DNA from: Salinisphaera hydrothermalis
GTDB lineage: Bacteria; Pseudomonadota; Gammaproteobacteria; Nevskiales; Salinisphaeraceae
DNA length: 64,000 bases
Reading direction: 5' to 3' (one strand)
NCBI RefSeq assembly: GCF_040361195.1
Contig: NZ_APNE01000002.1
Positions 18,879 to 29,010 of this stretch are shown here, in pieces. Made by a program: the position numbers and the translations under genes. Position 1 is the stretch's first letter. Every line of letters starts with the position of its first letter. The notes beneath the pieces were generated by a model, which worked only from the letters and a program-made list of their open reading frames with translations, was not told the DNA's origin and did not search any database.

Positions 18879-19313
18879 ATGACCGAAGTCTTCTTCTATA
18901 TTCTGGAAGACGAAGCCGCCGACGCTCCGGCGCACTTCGCCTGCCGGCTGACCGAGAAGGCACACAACGAAGGACACCGGGTATTCATCCACGTCGCGGA
19001 CGCTGCCCAGGCGTCTGCGCTCGACGAGCTGCTCTGGCAATTCCGCCAGGGCAGCTTCGTGCCGCATGCCACGGCCGAGGCGCTCGAAGCCGACGACGAC
19101 CTCACCCCGGTCGTCATCGGCACCGGTGAGCCGCCGGCCGGCTTCGATGACATGTTGATCAACGTCGGCGGCGAGGTCGGCGGGTTCTTCTCGCGCTTCG
19201 CCCGCCACAATGAAGTCGTCGGCCCGCAGGCGATGGCGACCGCGCGCCGGCAATACCGTTTTTTCAAGGACCGCGGCTATCAGCTGACCACGCACAAGAT
19301 CGCGGCCCGCTGA
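18879..19313 (+). CDS. holC: DNA polymerase III subunit chi
   Basis: 144 residues; links the clamp loader to SSB. Begins MTEVFFYILEDEAADAP, with LDELLWQFRQGSFVPH and PVVIGTGE, all usual in chi. The C-terminal RRQYRFFKDRGYQL matches the SSB-binding end. The conserved pepA-holC-valS order supports the call. Confidence 0.94.
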   Translation: MTEVFFYILEDEAADAPAHFACRLTEKAHNEGHRVFIHVADAAQASALDELLWQFRQGSFVPHATAEALEADDDLTPVVIGTGEPPAGFDDMLINVGGEVGGFFSRFARHNEVVGPQAMATARRQYRFFKDRGYQLTTHKIAAR

Positions 19314-19410
19314 TCGCCCCCGCGTCGCGCCGGCCCGGTCTTGGAAGACGTCGCCCCCGCCCGCAAACTGGGCGGCTGACTTGCCGCACAAATTGATAAA
19401 GAGATCTTCC

Positions 19411-22365
19411 ATGGCCGAGATGGACAAGACCTTCGACCCGCACGCGATCGAAGCCCGGTGGTATCCCGTCTGGGAAGAGCGCGGCTATTTCGCGCCGGAT
19501 ATGAACGCGCCCGGCGATCCGTTCTGCGTCATGCTGCCGCCGCCCAACGTCACCGGCCGTCTGCATATGGGCCATGCGCTGGACGACACGCTCCAGGATG
19601 CGCTGACCCGCTATCACCGTATGAAGGGCGTGCCCACGCTCTGGCAACCGGGTACCGACCATGCCGGTATCGCCACCCAGATGCTGGTCGAACGCCAGGT
19701 CGAGGCCGAAGGCAGTTCGCGGCACGAGATGGGCCGCGAGGCCTTCGTCGACCGGATCTGGCAGTGGAAAGCCGAATCCGGCGGGCATATCACCACCCAG
19801 ATGCGCCGGTTGGGTGCCTCGGTCGACTGGTCGCGCGAACGCTTCACCATGGACGAGGGCCTGTCGAAGGCCGTCACCAAGGTGTTCGTCGACCTGTATG
19901 AAAAAGGTCTGATCTATCGCGGCCAGCGCCTGGTCAACTGGGACCCGGTGCTGCACACGGCCATTTCCGATCTCGAGGTAGAAAACCTCGAAGTCGACGG
20001 CCATATGTGGCACTTCAAGTACCCGCTGGAAAACGGCGCGACCTACGAATACGTCGAACGCGACGCCGACGGCAACGAGACCTTTCGCGAGACCCGCGAC
20101 TACATCTCGATCGCCACCACCCGCCCGGAAACCATGCTCGGCGACGGTGCGATCGCGGTGCACCCGGACGACGCCCGCTATGCGCCGATCGTGGGCCTGC
20201 GCTGCGAGATCCCGGTCGGTCCGAAAAGCCAGCGTCGCCTGATCCCCATCATCACGGACGAATACCCGGACCCGGAATTCGGCTCCGGCGCGGTCAAGAT
20301 CACCGGCGCGCACGACTTCAACGACTATGAAGTCGCCAAGCGCAATGGCATCCCGATGTACCGGTTGATGGACGAATCGGCCACGCTGCGCGTCGACGGC
20401 GCGCCTTACGGCGAAGCCGCGGCCCTGGCCGCCGGGATCGTGGCTTCGGGCGAAACGCCGGATGCCATGACCGTCGATGCCATCAATCTCGTGCCGGACG
20501 AATACCGCGGCCTGGATCGCTTCGAAGCGCGTCAGCAGATCGTTGCGGCGATCGATGCCGAGGGCCTGATGATCACGGTCGAAGACAAGAAGATCATGCA
20601 GCCCTACGGCGATCGCTCGAACGCGGTGATCGAGCCAATGCTGACCAACCAGTGGTTCGCCGATGCCAAGACGCTCGCCAAGCCGGCGATCGAGGCGGTC
20701 GAAGACGGGCGCATCCGCTTCATTCCGGAAAACTGGTCCAAGACTTATTTTGAATGGATGCGCAATATCCAGGACTGGTGCATCAGCCGCCAGCTCTGGT
20801 GGGGCCATCGCATCCCGGCCTGGTACGACGCATCCGGAAACGTCTATGTCGGCGCCTCCGAAGCGGCGGTGCGCGACAAGCACAGCCTGGCCGACGACGT
20901 GGCGCTGTCGCAGGACGACGACGTCCTCGACACCTGGTTTTCGTCGGCGCTGTGGCCGTTCTCTACCCTCGGCTGGCCGGAAGCCACGGACGCGCTCAAG
21001 ACGTTCTACCCGACCAACGTCCTGGTGACCGGCTTCGACATCATCTTCTTCTGGGTCGCCCGGATGATCATGATGGGCCTGGAGTTCATGGACGACGTGC
21101 CGTTCCGCGAGGTCTATATCCATGGCCTGGTGCGCGACTCCGAAGGCGCCAAGATGTCCAAGTCCAAGGGCAATGTCCTGGACCCGATCGACCTGATCGA
21201 CGGCATCGATCTGGAATCGCTGGTCGCCAAGCGCACCTCCGGCATGATGCAGCCGCAAAAAGCCGCGAAGGTGGAAAAAGCCACGCGCGCCGAGTACCCC
21301 AACGGCATTCAGGCCTACGGCACCGACGCGCTGCGCTTCACCTTCGCCGCCCTGGCCTCCTACGGCCGCGACATCCGTTTCGATCTCGGCCGCGTCGAGG
21401 GCTATCGCAATTTCTGCAACAAGCTCTGGAACGCCGCGCGCTTCGCGTTGATGCAGGTGCCGGACGATTTCGTGCCCGCCGACGACGCCGGTGTCGAGCT
21501 GTCGATGGCCGATCGCTGGATCGTCTCTCGCCTGCAGCGGCTCGAAGCCGATATGGCCGCGCATTTCGAAACCTATCGCTTCGATCTGGCCGCCAATGCG
21601 ATCCACGATTTCATCTGGCACCACTTCTGCGACTGGTATCTGGAGCTGATCAAGCCGGTGCTGTCCAACCCCGAGGCCAGCGATACCGCCAAGGCCGGCA
21701 CCCGGCGGACGCTGGTCCGTACGCTGGAAACCACGCTGCGCCTGCTGCATCCGCTGATGCCCTTCATCACCGAAGAGATCTGGCAGCGCGTGGCCCCACT
21801 GGCTCGTGGCGCCGCGCTGGATGCCAACGGCGAAAGCATTTCGCTCCAGCCCTATCCGAGCGCCGATACAACGCGCATCGATGACGAGGCCGAAGCCGAC
21901 ATCGAGTGGCTGAAGAAAGTCATCAACGGCCTGCGCACGATCCGCGGCGAAATGGATATCGCGCCGAAACAGAAGATCCCGCTCATCGTCGCCAATGCCA
22001 GCGACAGCGATCGCAAGCGCCTGACCACGCATCGTGCGGCCATCGATTTTCTGGCCGGCGTGGAATCGGTCGATGAGATGGCGGCGAGCGATATTCCGGA
22101 ATCCGCCGTCGCCCTGGTCGGCGACATGCAGCTGCGCGTGCCGCTGGCCGGGCTGATCGACACCGAGGCCGAACTGGCGCGTCTGGACAAGCGTCTGGCC
22201 AAGATCGACAAGGATCTGGCCGGCGTGCGCGGTCGGCTGTCCAGCGATTCGTTTGTATCCAAAGCGCCGGCTGACGTGGTCGACAAGGCGCGGGCGCAGG
22301 CCGCGGAGCTGGAGCGCGAACACGCCGAACTGACCGAACAGCGCGGGCGCATTGCCGCTCTATGA
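19411..22365 (+). CDS. valS: Valyl-tRNA synthetase
   Basis: 984 residues; class I aminoacyl-tRNA synthetase with editing. The HIGH motif appears as HMGH (52-55) after PPPNVTGRL, KMSKS is at 581-585, and the editing domain lies between (TTRPETMLGD). The C-terminal coiled-coil arm (LAKIDKDLAGVRGRL) is complete. ATG 19411 gives the usual ValRS start; a TTG at 19381 is in frame. It ends the pepA-holC-valS operon. Confidence 0.97.
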   Translation: MAEMDKTFDPHAIEARWYPVWEERGYFAPDMNAPGDPFCVMLPPPNVTGRLHMGHALDDTLQDALTRYHRMKGVPTLWQPGTDHAGIATQMLVERQVEAEGSSRHEMGREAFVDRIWQWKAESGGHITTQMRRLGASVDWSRERFTMDEGLSKAVTKVFVDLYEKGLIYRGQRLVNWDPVLHTAISDLEVENLEVDGHMWHFKYPLENGATYEYVERDADGNETFRETRDYISIATTRPETMLGDGAIAVHPDDARYAPIVGLRCEIPVGPKSQRRLIPIITDEYPDPEFGSGAVKITGAHDFNDYEVAKRNGIPMYRLMDESATLRVDGAPYGEAAALAAGIVASGETPDAMTVDAINLVPDEYRGLDRFEARQQIVAAIDAEGLMITVEDKKIMQPYGDRSNAVIEPMLTNQWFADAKTLAKPAIEAVEDGRIRFIPENWSKTYFEWMRNIQDWCISRQLWWGHRIPAWYDASGNVYVGASEAAVRDKHSLADDVALSQDDDVLDTWFSSALWPFSTLGWPEATDALKTFYPTNVLVTGFDIIFFWVARMIMMGLEFMDDVPFREVYIHGLVRDSEGAKMSKSKGNVLDPIDLIDGIDLESLVAKRTSGMMQPQKAAKVEKATRAEYPNGIQAYGTDALRFTFAALASYGRDIRFDLGRVEGYRNFCNKLWNAARFALMQVPDDFVPADDAGVELSMADRWIVSRLQRLEADMAAHFETYRFDLAANAIHDFIWHHFCDWYLELIKPVLSNPEASDTAKAGTRRTLVRTLETTLRLLHPLMPFITEEIWQRVAPLARGAALDANGESISLQPYPSADTTRIDDEAEADIEWLKKVINGLRTIRGEMDIAPKQKIPLIVANASDSDRKRLTTHRAAIDFLAGVESVDEMAASDIPESAVALVGDMQLRVPLAGLIDTEAELARLDKRLAKIDKDLAGVRGRLSSDSFVSKAPADVVDKARAQAAELEREHAELTEQRGRIAAL

Positions 22366-22484
22366 GCGCCGTCGCGCCGCGGCAGCGTGCCGGGGCGCGA
22401 CTTGCCTGTGAGGCAATCGGCACCACATCACGATAAGCGAGGAGAGCGCCGGAACGGTTTCCGGCGTGCCGAACGAGGTTGATC

Positions 22485-22976
22485 ATGGCCGCACGACTGC
22501 TACTGCTGTTCATCATTGCGCCGATTGTCGAGCTGTTCCTGCTGGTCAAGATCGGCGGCATCATCGGCGTGGTTCCCACGATCGCGCTGGTACTGCTGAC
22601 CGCCATCATCGGCAGCCAGCTCGTGCGGCGTCAGGGCATGGGCGTGATGAACCGCATCCGTGAAGCCCAGGCACACGGCGAAGCCCCGGCTTTGCCGATG
22701 CTGGACGGCGCCGCGCTGCTGCTGGCCGGTTTCTTTCTTCTCACGCCCGGTTTCATCTCGGATGCCCTGGGTTTCCTCTTGCTGATCCCGAAACTGCGCC
22801 AGCGGCTCGCCCGGGCCATGCTTTCGCGCTTCGTCATTCTTACGCCCGGCAGCGGCGGCTTCGGTCGCGGCCCGTTCGGTGGCGCCGATGACGGCACCAT
22901 CGAAGGCGAGTACCAGCGCAAATCCGATCGCAGCGATCGCCCGGGGCCCGACAACCGGCTCGATCGCGACGACTGA
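22485..22976 (+). CDS. fxsA: FxsA family membrane protein
   Basis: 163 residues. Cytoplasmic-membrane protein named for suppression of phage F exclusion in E. coli. Two or three hydrophobic segments (LLLLFIIAPIVELFLLVKI, then GVVPTIALVLLTAIIGS, then LLLAGFFLLTPGFISD) and the family's GSQLVRRQG turn are visible. The polar C-terminus is rich in Gly, Asp and Arg. ATG 22485 has GAGG at 22474-22477. It lies 119 bases after valS. Physiological role unclear. Confidence 0.9.
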   Translation: MAARLLLLFIIAPIVELFLLVKIGGIIGVVPTIALVLLTAIIGSQLVRRQGMGVMNRIREAQAHGEAPALPMLDGAALLLAGFFLLTPGFISDALGFLLLIPKLRQRLARAMLSRFVILTPGSGGFGRGPFGGADDGTIEGEYQRKSDRSDRPGPDNRLDRDD

Positions 22977-23077
22977 TCCGCAAGGGCGCGATGGGCGGCG
23001 CCCCCGCGACAAGCGGACTCGCACGAAACCGCCACAGGGCCTAATCTGGGACATCTGTCGTCATCGACCGTGTCCGC

Positions 23078-24037
23078 ATGTCGCCGCAACCGCCATCCCA
23101 GAACGCCGCGCCGGATCGCGCCGCAATCGCGGGCGCGCTCGACCGGGCGCGTCAGGCCATCGGCCAGCGTCTATACGACAAGGATCACGTCGTACGGCTG
23201 GCCCTGGCCTGTCTGCTGGCTGACGGCCATCTGCTGATCGAGGACATCCCCGGCGTGGGCAAGACCACCCTCGCCCATGGGCTGGCCGACACGCTGGGCC
23301 TGGCGTTCTCGCGTATCCAGTTCGTCTCGGATCTACTGCCCAGCGATATCCTTGGCGTGTCGGTGTTCGATCGCAACGAGGCCGAATTCGTATTCCGCCC
23401 GGGCCCGATTTTCGCGGAGCTCGTGCTGGCCGACGAGATCAACCGTGCCAGCCCGCGGACCCAGAGCGCGTTGCTGGAAGCCATGGCCGAACGCCAGGTG
23501 ACCATCGAAGGCGTCACCCACGTGCTGGAGGCGCCTTTCAACGTGCTGGCGACCCAGAACCCGGCCGACCAGAACGGCACCTTCGCCCTGCCCGACTCGC
23601 AGCTCGACCGCTTTCTGATGCGGATTCATCTCGGCTATCCAACCCGCATGGCCGAGCGCCGTCTGCTGGCCGGCGGCGATACACGCGCCGAGGCGCATAA
23701 CGATCGTCTGTCGCCGGTGGCCGGCCCAAACGAACTGATCGCCTGGCAGCAGGCCGCGGCGGCCACCCTCGTGCGCGATCCGCTGCTGGATTATCTGCAG
23801 GCGCTGATCGCCTACAGCCGGCGGACCGGCATATTCGAACGCGGCCTGTCGCCCCGTGGCGGACTGGCGCTACGCCGCGCGGCCCAGGCCTGGGCATTGA
23901 TCGACGGCCGCGATCACGTGCTGCCCGAGGACGTCCAGGCCGTGCTGCCCGCCGTGGTCGACCACCGCCTGATACGGCGCGAGCGCGACACCGACCAACC
24001 CTCCACGCATCTATTACACAGCGTCGACGTTGGCTAG
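23078..24037 (+). CDS. MoxR-family AAA+ ATPase
   Basis: 319 residues. Walker A GVGKTT near residue 63, Walker B VLADEINRASPRTQSALLEAM, sensor NVLATQNP and SRGL-like lid, all as in AAA_3/MoxR proteins. These act as chaperones for metal insertion or complex activation. The following two genes overlap it and each other, giving the common MoxR-DUF58-transglutaminase module. A VWA-domain partner is not present here. Confidence 0.92.
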   Translation: MSPQPPSQNAAPDRAAIAGALDRARQAIGQRLYDKDHVVRLALACLLADGHLLIEDIPGVGKTTLAHGLADTLGLAFSRIQFVSDLLPSDILGVSVFDRNEAEFVFRPGPIFAELVLADEINRASPRTQSALLEAMAERQVTIEGVTHVLEAPFNVLATQNPADQNGTFALPDSQLDRFLMRIHLGYPTRMAERRLLAGGDTRAEAHNDRLSPVAGPNELIAWQQAAAATLVRDPLLDYLQALIAYSRRTGIFERGLSPRGGLALRRAAQAWALIDGRDHVLPEDVQAVLPAVVDHRLIRRERDTDQPSTHLLHSVDVG

Positions 24038-24989
24038 CCTGACCCGTCGGCTCGCGGACCGGATCGAAGCCTCCATCCGCCGCCGCGCGCCGAGCGGCCG
24101 ACCGCCGCTGCGGATACCCGCGCGTCGCGTCTATATCCTGCCCAGCGGCACCGGCGCCCTGTTCGGTGTGCTGTTGTTGGTCATGCTGGCCGGGGCAACC
24201 AACTACGGCAACAATCTCGCGTTTAGCCTGACGTTCTGGCTCGCGGCGGCCGCATTGGTTTCCATGCATCGCGCTCATCGCAACCTCGCCGGCCTGGAGT
24301 TGGCGGGCGTACGCGCCGAACCGGTCTTTGCGGGCGAAACCGCGATCTTCGACGTGGAACTGGCCAGCCGGGCACGGCCGCCGCGTCGCGGCCTGTATGT
24401 ATCGGGCAGTGCGAGCGAGACCAGCACGGCCGTGTCGGCCGCCCGCGACCGGAACGGATATGTCCGGATCGCCAAGGCAACCCACGGCCGCGGCCGACTC
24501 GTCTGTCCGCGCCTGACCATCAGCAGCCGCTATCCGATGGGCCTGTTCCACTGCTGGAGCTACGCCACGCCCGAGGCGCATGGGCTGGTCTACCCGGCGC
24601 CGATCGATCGCCTGGGCGAGCCGACCTCGGCCGGCGATACCGGCGACGGCCATCTCGATCGCAGCCGTCGCGGCGAGGCCCTGTTTTCCGGGCATCGTCG
24701 TTTCCAGAGCGGCGACTCGCGGCGCCGTATCGACTGGAAAGCCAGCGCGCGTACCGATGAATTGATGATCACCGAGCACAGCGAGACGCAAACGCCGACC
24801 CACTGGTTCGACTACGACACCCTTACCGCGTTGGCGCCGGAAGCACGCCTATCGCAGCTCGCCTACTGGATTCTGGCGGCCGATCGGCGCGGGGCCGTCT
24901 ACGGGCTGCGGCTGCCGAAACACACGCTTGCCCCCGCGACCGGGCCCGCCCATCGGCGCGCCTGTCTGGAAGCACTGGCCCTGTTCTGA
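24030..24989 (+). CDS. DUF58 domain-containing membrane protein
   Basis: 319 residues from a TTG that overlaps the moxR end by eight bases. Two hydrophobic segments (about 40-80) precede a soluble beta-rich region and the DUF58 core HRRFQSGDSRRRIDWKASARTDELM. DUF58 proteins accompany MoxR ATPases; their biochemical role is not established. It overlaps the transglutaminase gene by one base. Confidence 0.9.
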   Translation: MASLTRRLADRIEASIRRRAPSGRPPLRIPARRVYILPSGTGALFGVLLLVMLAGATNYGNNLAFSLTFWLAAAALVSMHRAHRNLAGLELAGVRAEPVFAGETAIFDVELASRARPPRRGLYVSGSASETSTAVSAARDRNGYVRIAKATHGRGRLVCPRLTISSRYPMGLFHCWSYATPEAHGLVYPAPIDRLGEPTSAGDTGDGHLDRSRRGEALFSGHRRFQSGDSRRRIDWKASARTDELMITEHSETQTPTHWFDYDTLTALAPEARLSQLAYWILAADRRGAVYGLRLPKHTLAPATGPAHRRACLEALALF

Positions 24990-26998
24990 TGGCCCGCCGC
25001 AGACCCAAACCGGCCGTATCGACCACGAGTCGCCGCGAACGGCTGGCCCTGACCGGCATCGTGGCGTTCATCGGCCTGCCGCATATCGGGCATCTGCCCT
25101 TATGGGTGAGCCTGGCGACGGCCGCGCTGCTGGCATGGAACGCGGTTCGTTTGCTGCTCGGGCGGCCGACGCCGCCCGGCCTCGTACGCGCGCTACTGAC
25201 GGCCGCCGGCGTAGGCGCCGTATTTATGGGCTTCGGCCGCATTAACGGCCAGACCGCCGGTGTCGCACTGCTAATGCTCATGCTCGCGCTCAAGCTCACC
25301 GAGACCGTGCGTTATCGCGACGTGGTGGTGGTGCTGGCGCTGTGCTGTTTCGTGCTGGTCACCCAGTTTCTGTTCTCGCAGTCACTGGGCATGGCGCTCT
25401 ACCTCGTCGCCGGCAGCTGGCTGGTGGTCGCGGCCTTCGTGCATCTGCACGCCGGTGACGACGCGCCACCCAGGGCCGCGGCGGCCGAATCGGCCCGGCT
25501 ATTGGCGCTGGCGATCCCGGTGGCCGCCGCCTTGTTCGTTCTTTTCCCCCGCCTACCGGGGCCGCTCTGGGGGCTGCCGGCCAATAACGACGGCACGGCA
25601 CGCACCGGGCTTTCCGACACCATGTCGCCCGGCTCGATCGCGGATCTCGCGCGGTCGGACGCGGTGGCGTTTCGCGTACGCTTCGACGGACCGGCGCCGC
25701 CGCCGGCCGCGCGCTACTGGCGCGGCCCGGTGCTCTGGGATTTCGACCACGGCACCTGGCATACCGGGCCGGGCGTTGCGCGCACGCTTGCCCCGCCGAG
25801 GGTGGACGCTCAGGGGCGCGAAGTCCGCACCGACATCACGCTCGCACCGAGCCACAAGCCGTGGCTGATCGCGCTCGACATGCCGCTGACAACCGCTACC
25901 GCGCATCGCCGCACGGCCGGCGGCAACTGGGTCGCGCCCCATCCCATCGATCAGCGCATCCGCTATATCGCGCGCTCGGCCTTGCACTACACGGTGGACG
26001 CCGAACTGGCTCCGGCCGCACGCCGACTTGCTCTCGCGCTCCCCGCCACGGGCAATCCACGAGCCCGGGCGCTGGCCCATCGCTGGGCCAATCACGATCA
26101 TGGCGCACGTGCCATCGTGCACAGCGCGCTCGATTTTTTCCGCCAGGGCAGATTTCGCTACACCCTCAACCCGCCACGCACATCACGTGACAACAGCGTG
26201 GACGATTTCCTGTTCACGACCCGTGCCGGGTTCTGTGAACACTTCGCCGGCGCGTTCACATTCCTGATGCGCGCCGCCGGCGTGCCCGCGCGCGTTGTGA
26301 CCGGCTATCAGGGCGCCCAGCGCGCCAGCATCGGCGATTACTGGATCGTGCGCGACTCGGACGCCCATGCCTGGAGCGAAGTCTGGCTCGCCGGCGCCGG
26401 TTGGGTGCGAGTGGACCCGACCGCGGCCGCTGCGCCCAAGCGGATCGCCGACGGCATCACCGCGGCCGTCACCGACAGCGGCGATCTGCCCTACATGGCG
26501 GGCGGCCATGATCGCGACGCCTGGTATCACGCCCGCATGCTCTGGGACGCCGTGGACGCCGGCTGGAACCGCTGGTTCCTGGCCTATGGCCCCGCACTGC
26601 AACAACGGCTTTTCGCCGCGCTCGGCATCGCCGGATTCGGAACCGCCATCGCAGTGCTGACGGGACTGGTGGTAGGCACGCTCGCGCTCGTGTCGCTCTG
26701 GCTCGCCTGGCACATGCGCGCCGAGCGCGAGGCCGACCCCGTGGTACGCGCCTGGCGCCGCATCGAGCGACGGCTCGCTCGTATCGGTCTGGCCCGGCAC
26801 ACGGGCGAAACGCCGGTGGGCTATGCGCGGCGCGTTGCCGCAACACGCCCGGCTTTGACACGGCAGATCACCGATCTGGCCGAACGTTATGCTCGGTTAC
26901 GATATGCCGCAAACATCGAGTCCGCCGAACGCCGGGAATTCATACGCCGCGCGCGCCGCTTTCATCCGCGACGCACTGGCGAAACCCGGGCGGGCTAA
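24989..26998 (+). CDS. tgpA: Transglutaminase-like membrane protein (TgpA/DUF3488)
   Basis: 669 residues. Multiple N-terminal membrane helices (about 20-185), a periplasmic transglutaminase-like domain, and a single C-terminal helix near 550-575 before a basic cytoplasmic tail. The Cys-His-Asp triad is visible: Cys in TRAGFCEHFAGAF, His in RDSDAHAWSEVW, Asp in WVRVDPTAA. Pseudomonas TgpA is essential; the function in envelope metabolism is not settled. Coupled to the DUF58 gene by a one-base overlap. Confidence 0.9.
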   Translation: MARRRPKPAVSTTSRRERLALTGIVAFIGLPHIGHLPLWVSLATAALLAWNAVRLLLGRPTPPGLVRALLTAAGVGAVFMGFGRINGQTAGVALLMLMLALKLTETVRYRDVVVVLALCCFVLVTQFLFSQSLGMALYLVAGSWLVVAAFVHLHAGDDAPPRAAAAESARLLALAIPVAAALFVLFPRLPGPLWGLPANNDGTARTGLSDTMSPGSIADLARSDAVAFRVRFDGPAPPPAARYWRGPVLWDFDHGTWHTGPGVARTLAPPRVDAQGREVRTDITLAPSHKPWLIALDMPLTTATAHRRTAGGNWVAPHPIDQRIRYIARSALHYTVDAELAPAARRLALALPATGNPRARALAHRWANHDHGARAIVHSALDFFRQGRFRYTLNPPRTSRDNSVDDFLFTTRAGFCEHFAGAFTFLMRAAGVPARVVTGYQGAQRASIGDYWIVRDSDAHAWSEVWLAGAGWVRVDPTAAAAPKRIADGITAAVTDSGDLPYMAGGHDRDAWYHARMLWDAVDAGWNRWFLAYGPALQQRLFAALGIAGFGTAIAVLTGLVVGTLALVSLWLAWHMRAEREADPVVRAWRRIERRLARIGLARHTGETPVGYARRVAATRPALTRQITDLAERYARLRYAANIESAERREFIRRARRFHPRRTGETRAG

Positions 26999-27065
26999 CA
27001 TCTGCTTGCGCTAAAATTATCTACGACCGAGGCGGCCCGGCTGCCGCCTCGACGCCGGAGAAATT

Positions 27066-27620
27066 ATGGATCCACGTCGCTATTGCCCCGTCTGCGCTAC
27101 ACCGCTGGTCGCACGAGAAATCGCCGATATGGAACGTCTCACCTGCCCGGCCGAGGACTGTGGTTACGTTTTCTGGGACAACCCGATCCCGGTGGTGGCC
27201 GCCGTCGTCGAGCATGAGGGCCATCTCGTGTTCGCGCGCAACGTGAAATGGCCGCACGGCATGTACGGGCTGGTCACTGGTTTTCTCGAACCGCGCGAGG
27301 AACCGGCCGAAGGCGTGGTGCGCGAAGTGGCGGAGGAGCTCGGCATCGAGGCCGAGATCACCGAATTCATCGGGGCCTATGGGTTTGCCCGCAAGAATCA
27401 GCTATTGCTGGCCTATCATCTGGTCGGCCACGGCGAGATCGCGCTCAACGACGAACTGGCGGAATGGTTCCATGTCGCCAAGGACGAAGCCGAATACTGG
27501 CCCGGCGGCACCGGCCTGGCCGTACGCGACTGGCTGCGCGCTCAAGGCTACGACCCGCAGCCCCGCGAGCTGCCGCCGCAGGTCGAAGCCTGGCTCAAGG
27601 CGCCGCCGGATATGGACTGA
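27066..27620 (+). CDS. Nudix hydrolase with N-terminal zinc ribbon (NudC-like)
   Basis: 184 residues. A zinc ribbon (CPVC near residue 8, CPAEDC near 27) precedes a complete Nudix box: Gly in GFLEPREEPAEG followed by VVREVAEELG. This is the NADH-pyrophosphatase-like subgroup lacking the large N-terminal domain of NudC. Likely hydrolyses a nucleoside diphosphate derivative such as NADH or ADP-ribose, releasing NMNH/AMP-type products. The substrate cannot be read from sequence. Start ATG 27066 follows GGAG (27057-27060). Confidence 0.88.
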   Translation: MDPRRYCPVCATPLVAREIADMERLTCPAEDCGYVFWDNPIPVVAAVVEHEGHLVFARNVKWPHGMYGLVTGFLEPREEPAEGVVREVAEELGIEAEITEFIGAYGFARKNQLLLAYHLVGHGEIALNDELAEWFHVAKDEAEYWPGGTGLAVRDWLRAQGYDPQPRELPPQVEAWLKAPPDMD

Positions 27621-27735
27621 CGCATCCGGTGTTGTGTTCCGCTGATCGCACCGGCCGGCCGACGCAACACCAAGCATCGGCGTCGTCCACACATGCGGCG
27701 CGCGGGCCCATGTCGAGCATTACCCTATTGGCCAA

Positions 27736-29010
27736 TCAGGCGTCAGCCGTATGTCTGACCTTGCCGGCATCCACGCGCGTGAGCAGCCAGCCGCCGGCGA
27801 TGAACAAAACCACGACCGACAAAATCGACAATCGCGCGCTACCGCTCATGGCAGCGACCACGCCCACCAGCAGCGGACCGATCACGGCCGCGAACTTGCC
27901 CAGCATGTTGTAGATGCCGAAGTATTCGCCGGCCTTACCGTCGGGGATCAGGCGCGCGTAGTAAGAACGCGACAACGATTGCACGCCGCCTTGCACCAGC
28001 CCGATAGCCACAGCCATCGCGTAGAACTGCCAGACGTCGTGCAGGAAATAGGCCCAACCCGAAATCGCCGCATAAACGCACAGCCCGAGATAGATCGCTT
28101 TCTTGGTATCCCAGATCGAAGCCAGCCAGCCGAACGCGATCGCGGCCGGAAAGCCGATGAACTGGACCAGCAGCAGCGCCATGATCAGGCTTTCCTGGCC
28201 GAAGCCCAGGCTCAGGCCGAAATCCACCGCCATACGCACGATGGTGTTCACGCCGTCGATGTACAGCCAATAGGCCAGCAGAAACAGCCAGATCTCGCGC
28301 TGTTTCATGATCTCGCCGATCGTGCCCCGCAGTTCGGACAGCCCTTCTCGCATGGAGCGGCCGACGGGCGCGCGGCCGCGCCCCGTATCCTCGCGGGCGA
28401 ACAGAAATAACGGCAGCGAGAATAGCGCCCACCAGATCGCGACGCTAAGAAACGACCAGCGCACAGCATCCGCACGATCGGCCAGGCCGAAGGCATGCGG
28501 CCAGATCGTCATGGCGACGTTGAGCGCAAGCAACAGCCCGCCACCCAGATAGCCAAGCCCGTAGCCGAGCGCCGAAGTCCGGTCGTAGTCATCGGGCAGC
28601 GCGACATCCACGATCAGGCTGTCGTAGAACACCATCGCCATGAAGAAGCCGATGGACGCCAGCACGAACAGCGTCATCGCGGTCAGCCACTGCCCATGGC
28701 CGACCCAGAACAGCCCGGCGGTAGCAGCCACGGACAGCCCGGTCGACAACGCGAGTCCTGCCTTCTTGCGATGGCCTCGATCGGCGATCGCGCCGCCCAC
28801 CGGCGCCAGGAACAGCACCAGAAAACTGGCCAGTGCGCTGCCCACACCGAGCTGCAGCGTACTGGTTTCCGCGGGATAATCCGCGCTCCAGAAGGTCTTG
28901 AAGAACACCGGGAAAAAGCCGGCGACGACGGTGGTCGCAAACGCCGAATTGGCCCAGTCGTAGAACGCCCAGCCGAAACGGCCGCGGCGCGTAAAGCGCG
29001 TATCGCTCAA
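27736..29010 (-). CDS. MFS transporter, UMF1/Atg22-like
   Basis: 424 residues with about twelve membrane segments. The N-terminus GWAFYDWANSAFATTVVAGF is the UMF1-family hallmark and GGAIADRGHRKKAG is the MFS loop 2-3 motif. Substrate unknown; the yeast relative exports amino acids from the vacuole. The TTG start overlaps the rimI stop by four bases, so the two are cotranscribed. Confidence 0.88.
   Translation of the reverse strand: MSDTRFTRRGRFGWAFYDWANSAFATTVVAGFFPVFFKTFWSADYPAETSTLQLGVGSALASFLVLFLAPVGGAIADRGHRKKAGLALSTGLSVAATAGLFWVGHGQWLTAMTLFVLASIGFFMAMVFYDSLIVDVALPDDYDRTSALGYGLGYLGGGLLLALNVAMTIWPHAFGLADRADAVRWSFLSVAIWWALFSLPLFLFAREDTGRGRAPVGRSMREGLSELRGTIGEIMKQREIWLFLLAYWLYIDGVNTIVRMAVDFGLSLGFGQESLIMALLLVQFIGFPAAIAFGWLASIWDTKKAIYLGLCVYAAISGWAYFLHDVWQFYAMAVAIGLVQGGVQSLSRSYYARLIPDGKAGEYFGIYNMLGKFAAVIGPLLVGVVAAMSGSARLSILSVVVLFIAGGWLLTRVDAGKVRHTADA

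Noticed and set aside
19264..22323. 1019-residue ORF antisense to valS
   Set aside because: A high-GC shadow frame of a certain gene; His/Gly/Arg-rich with no domain.
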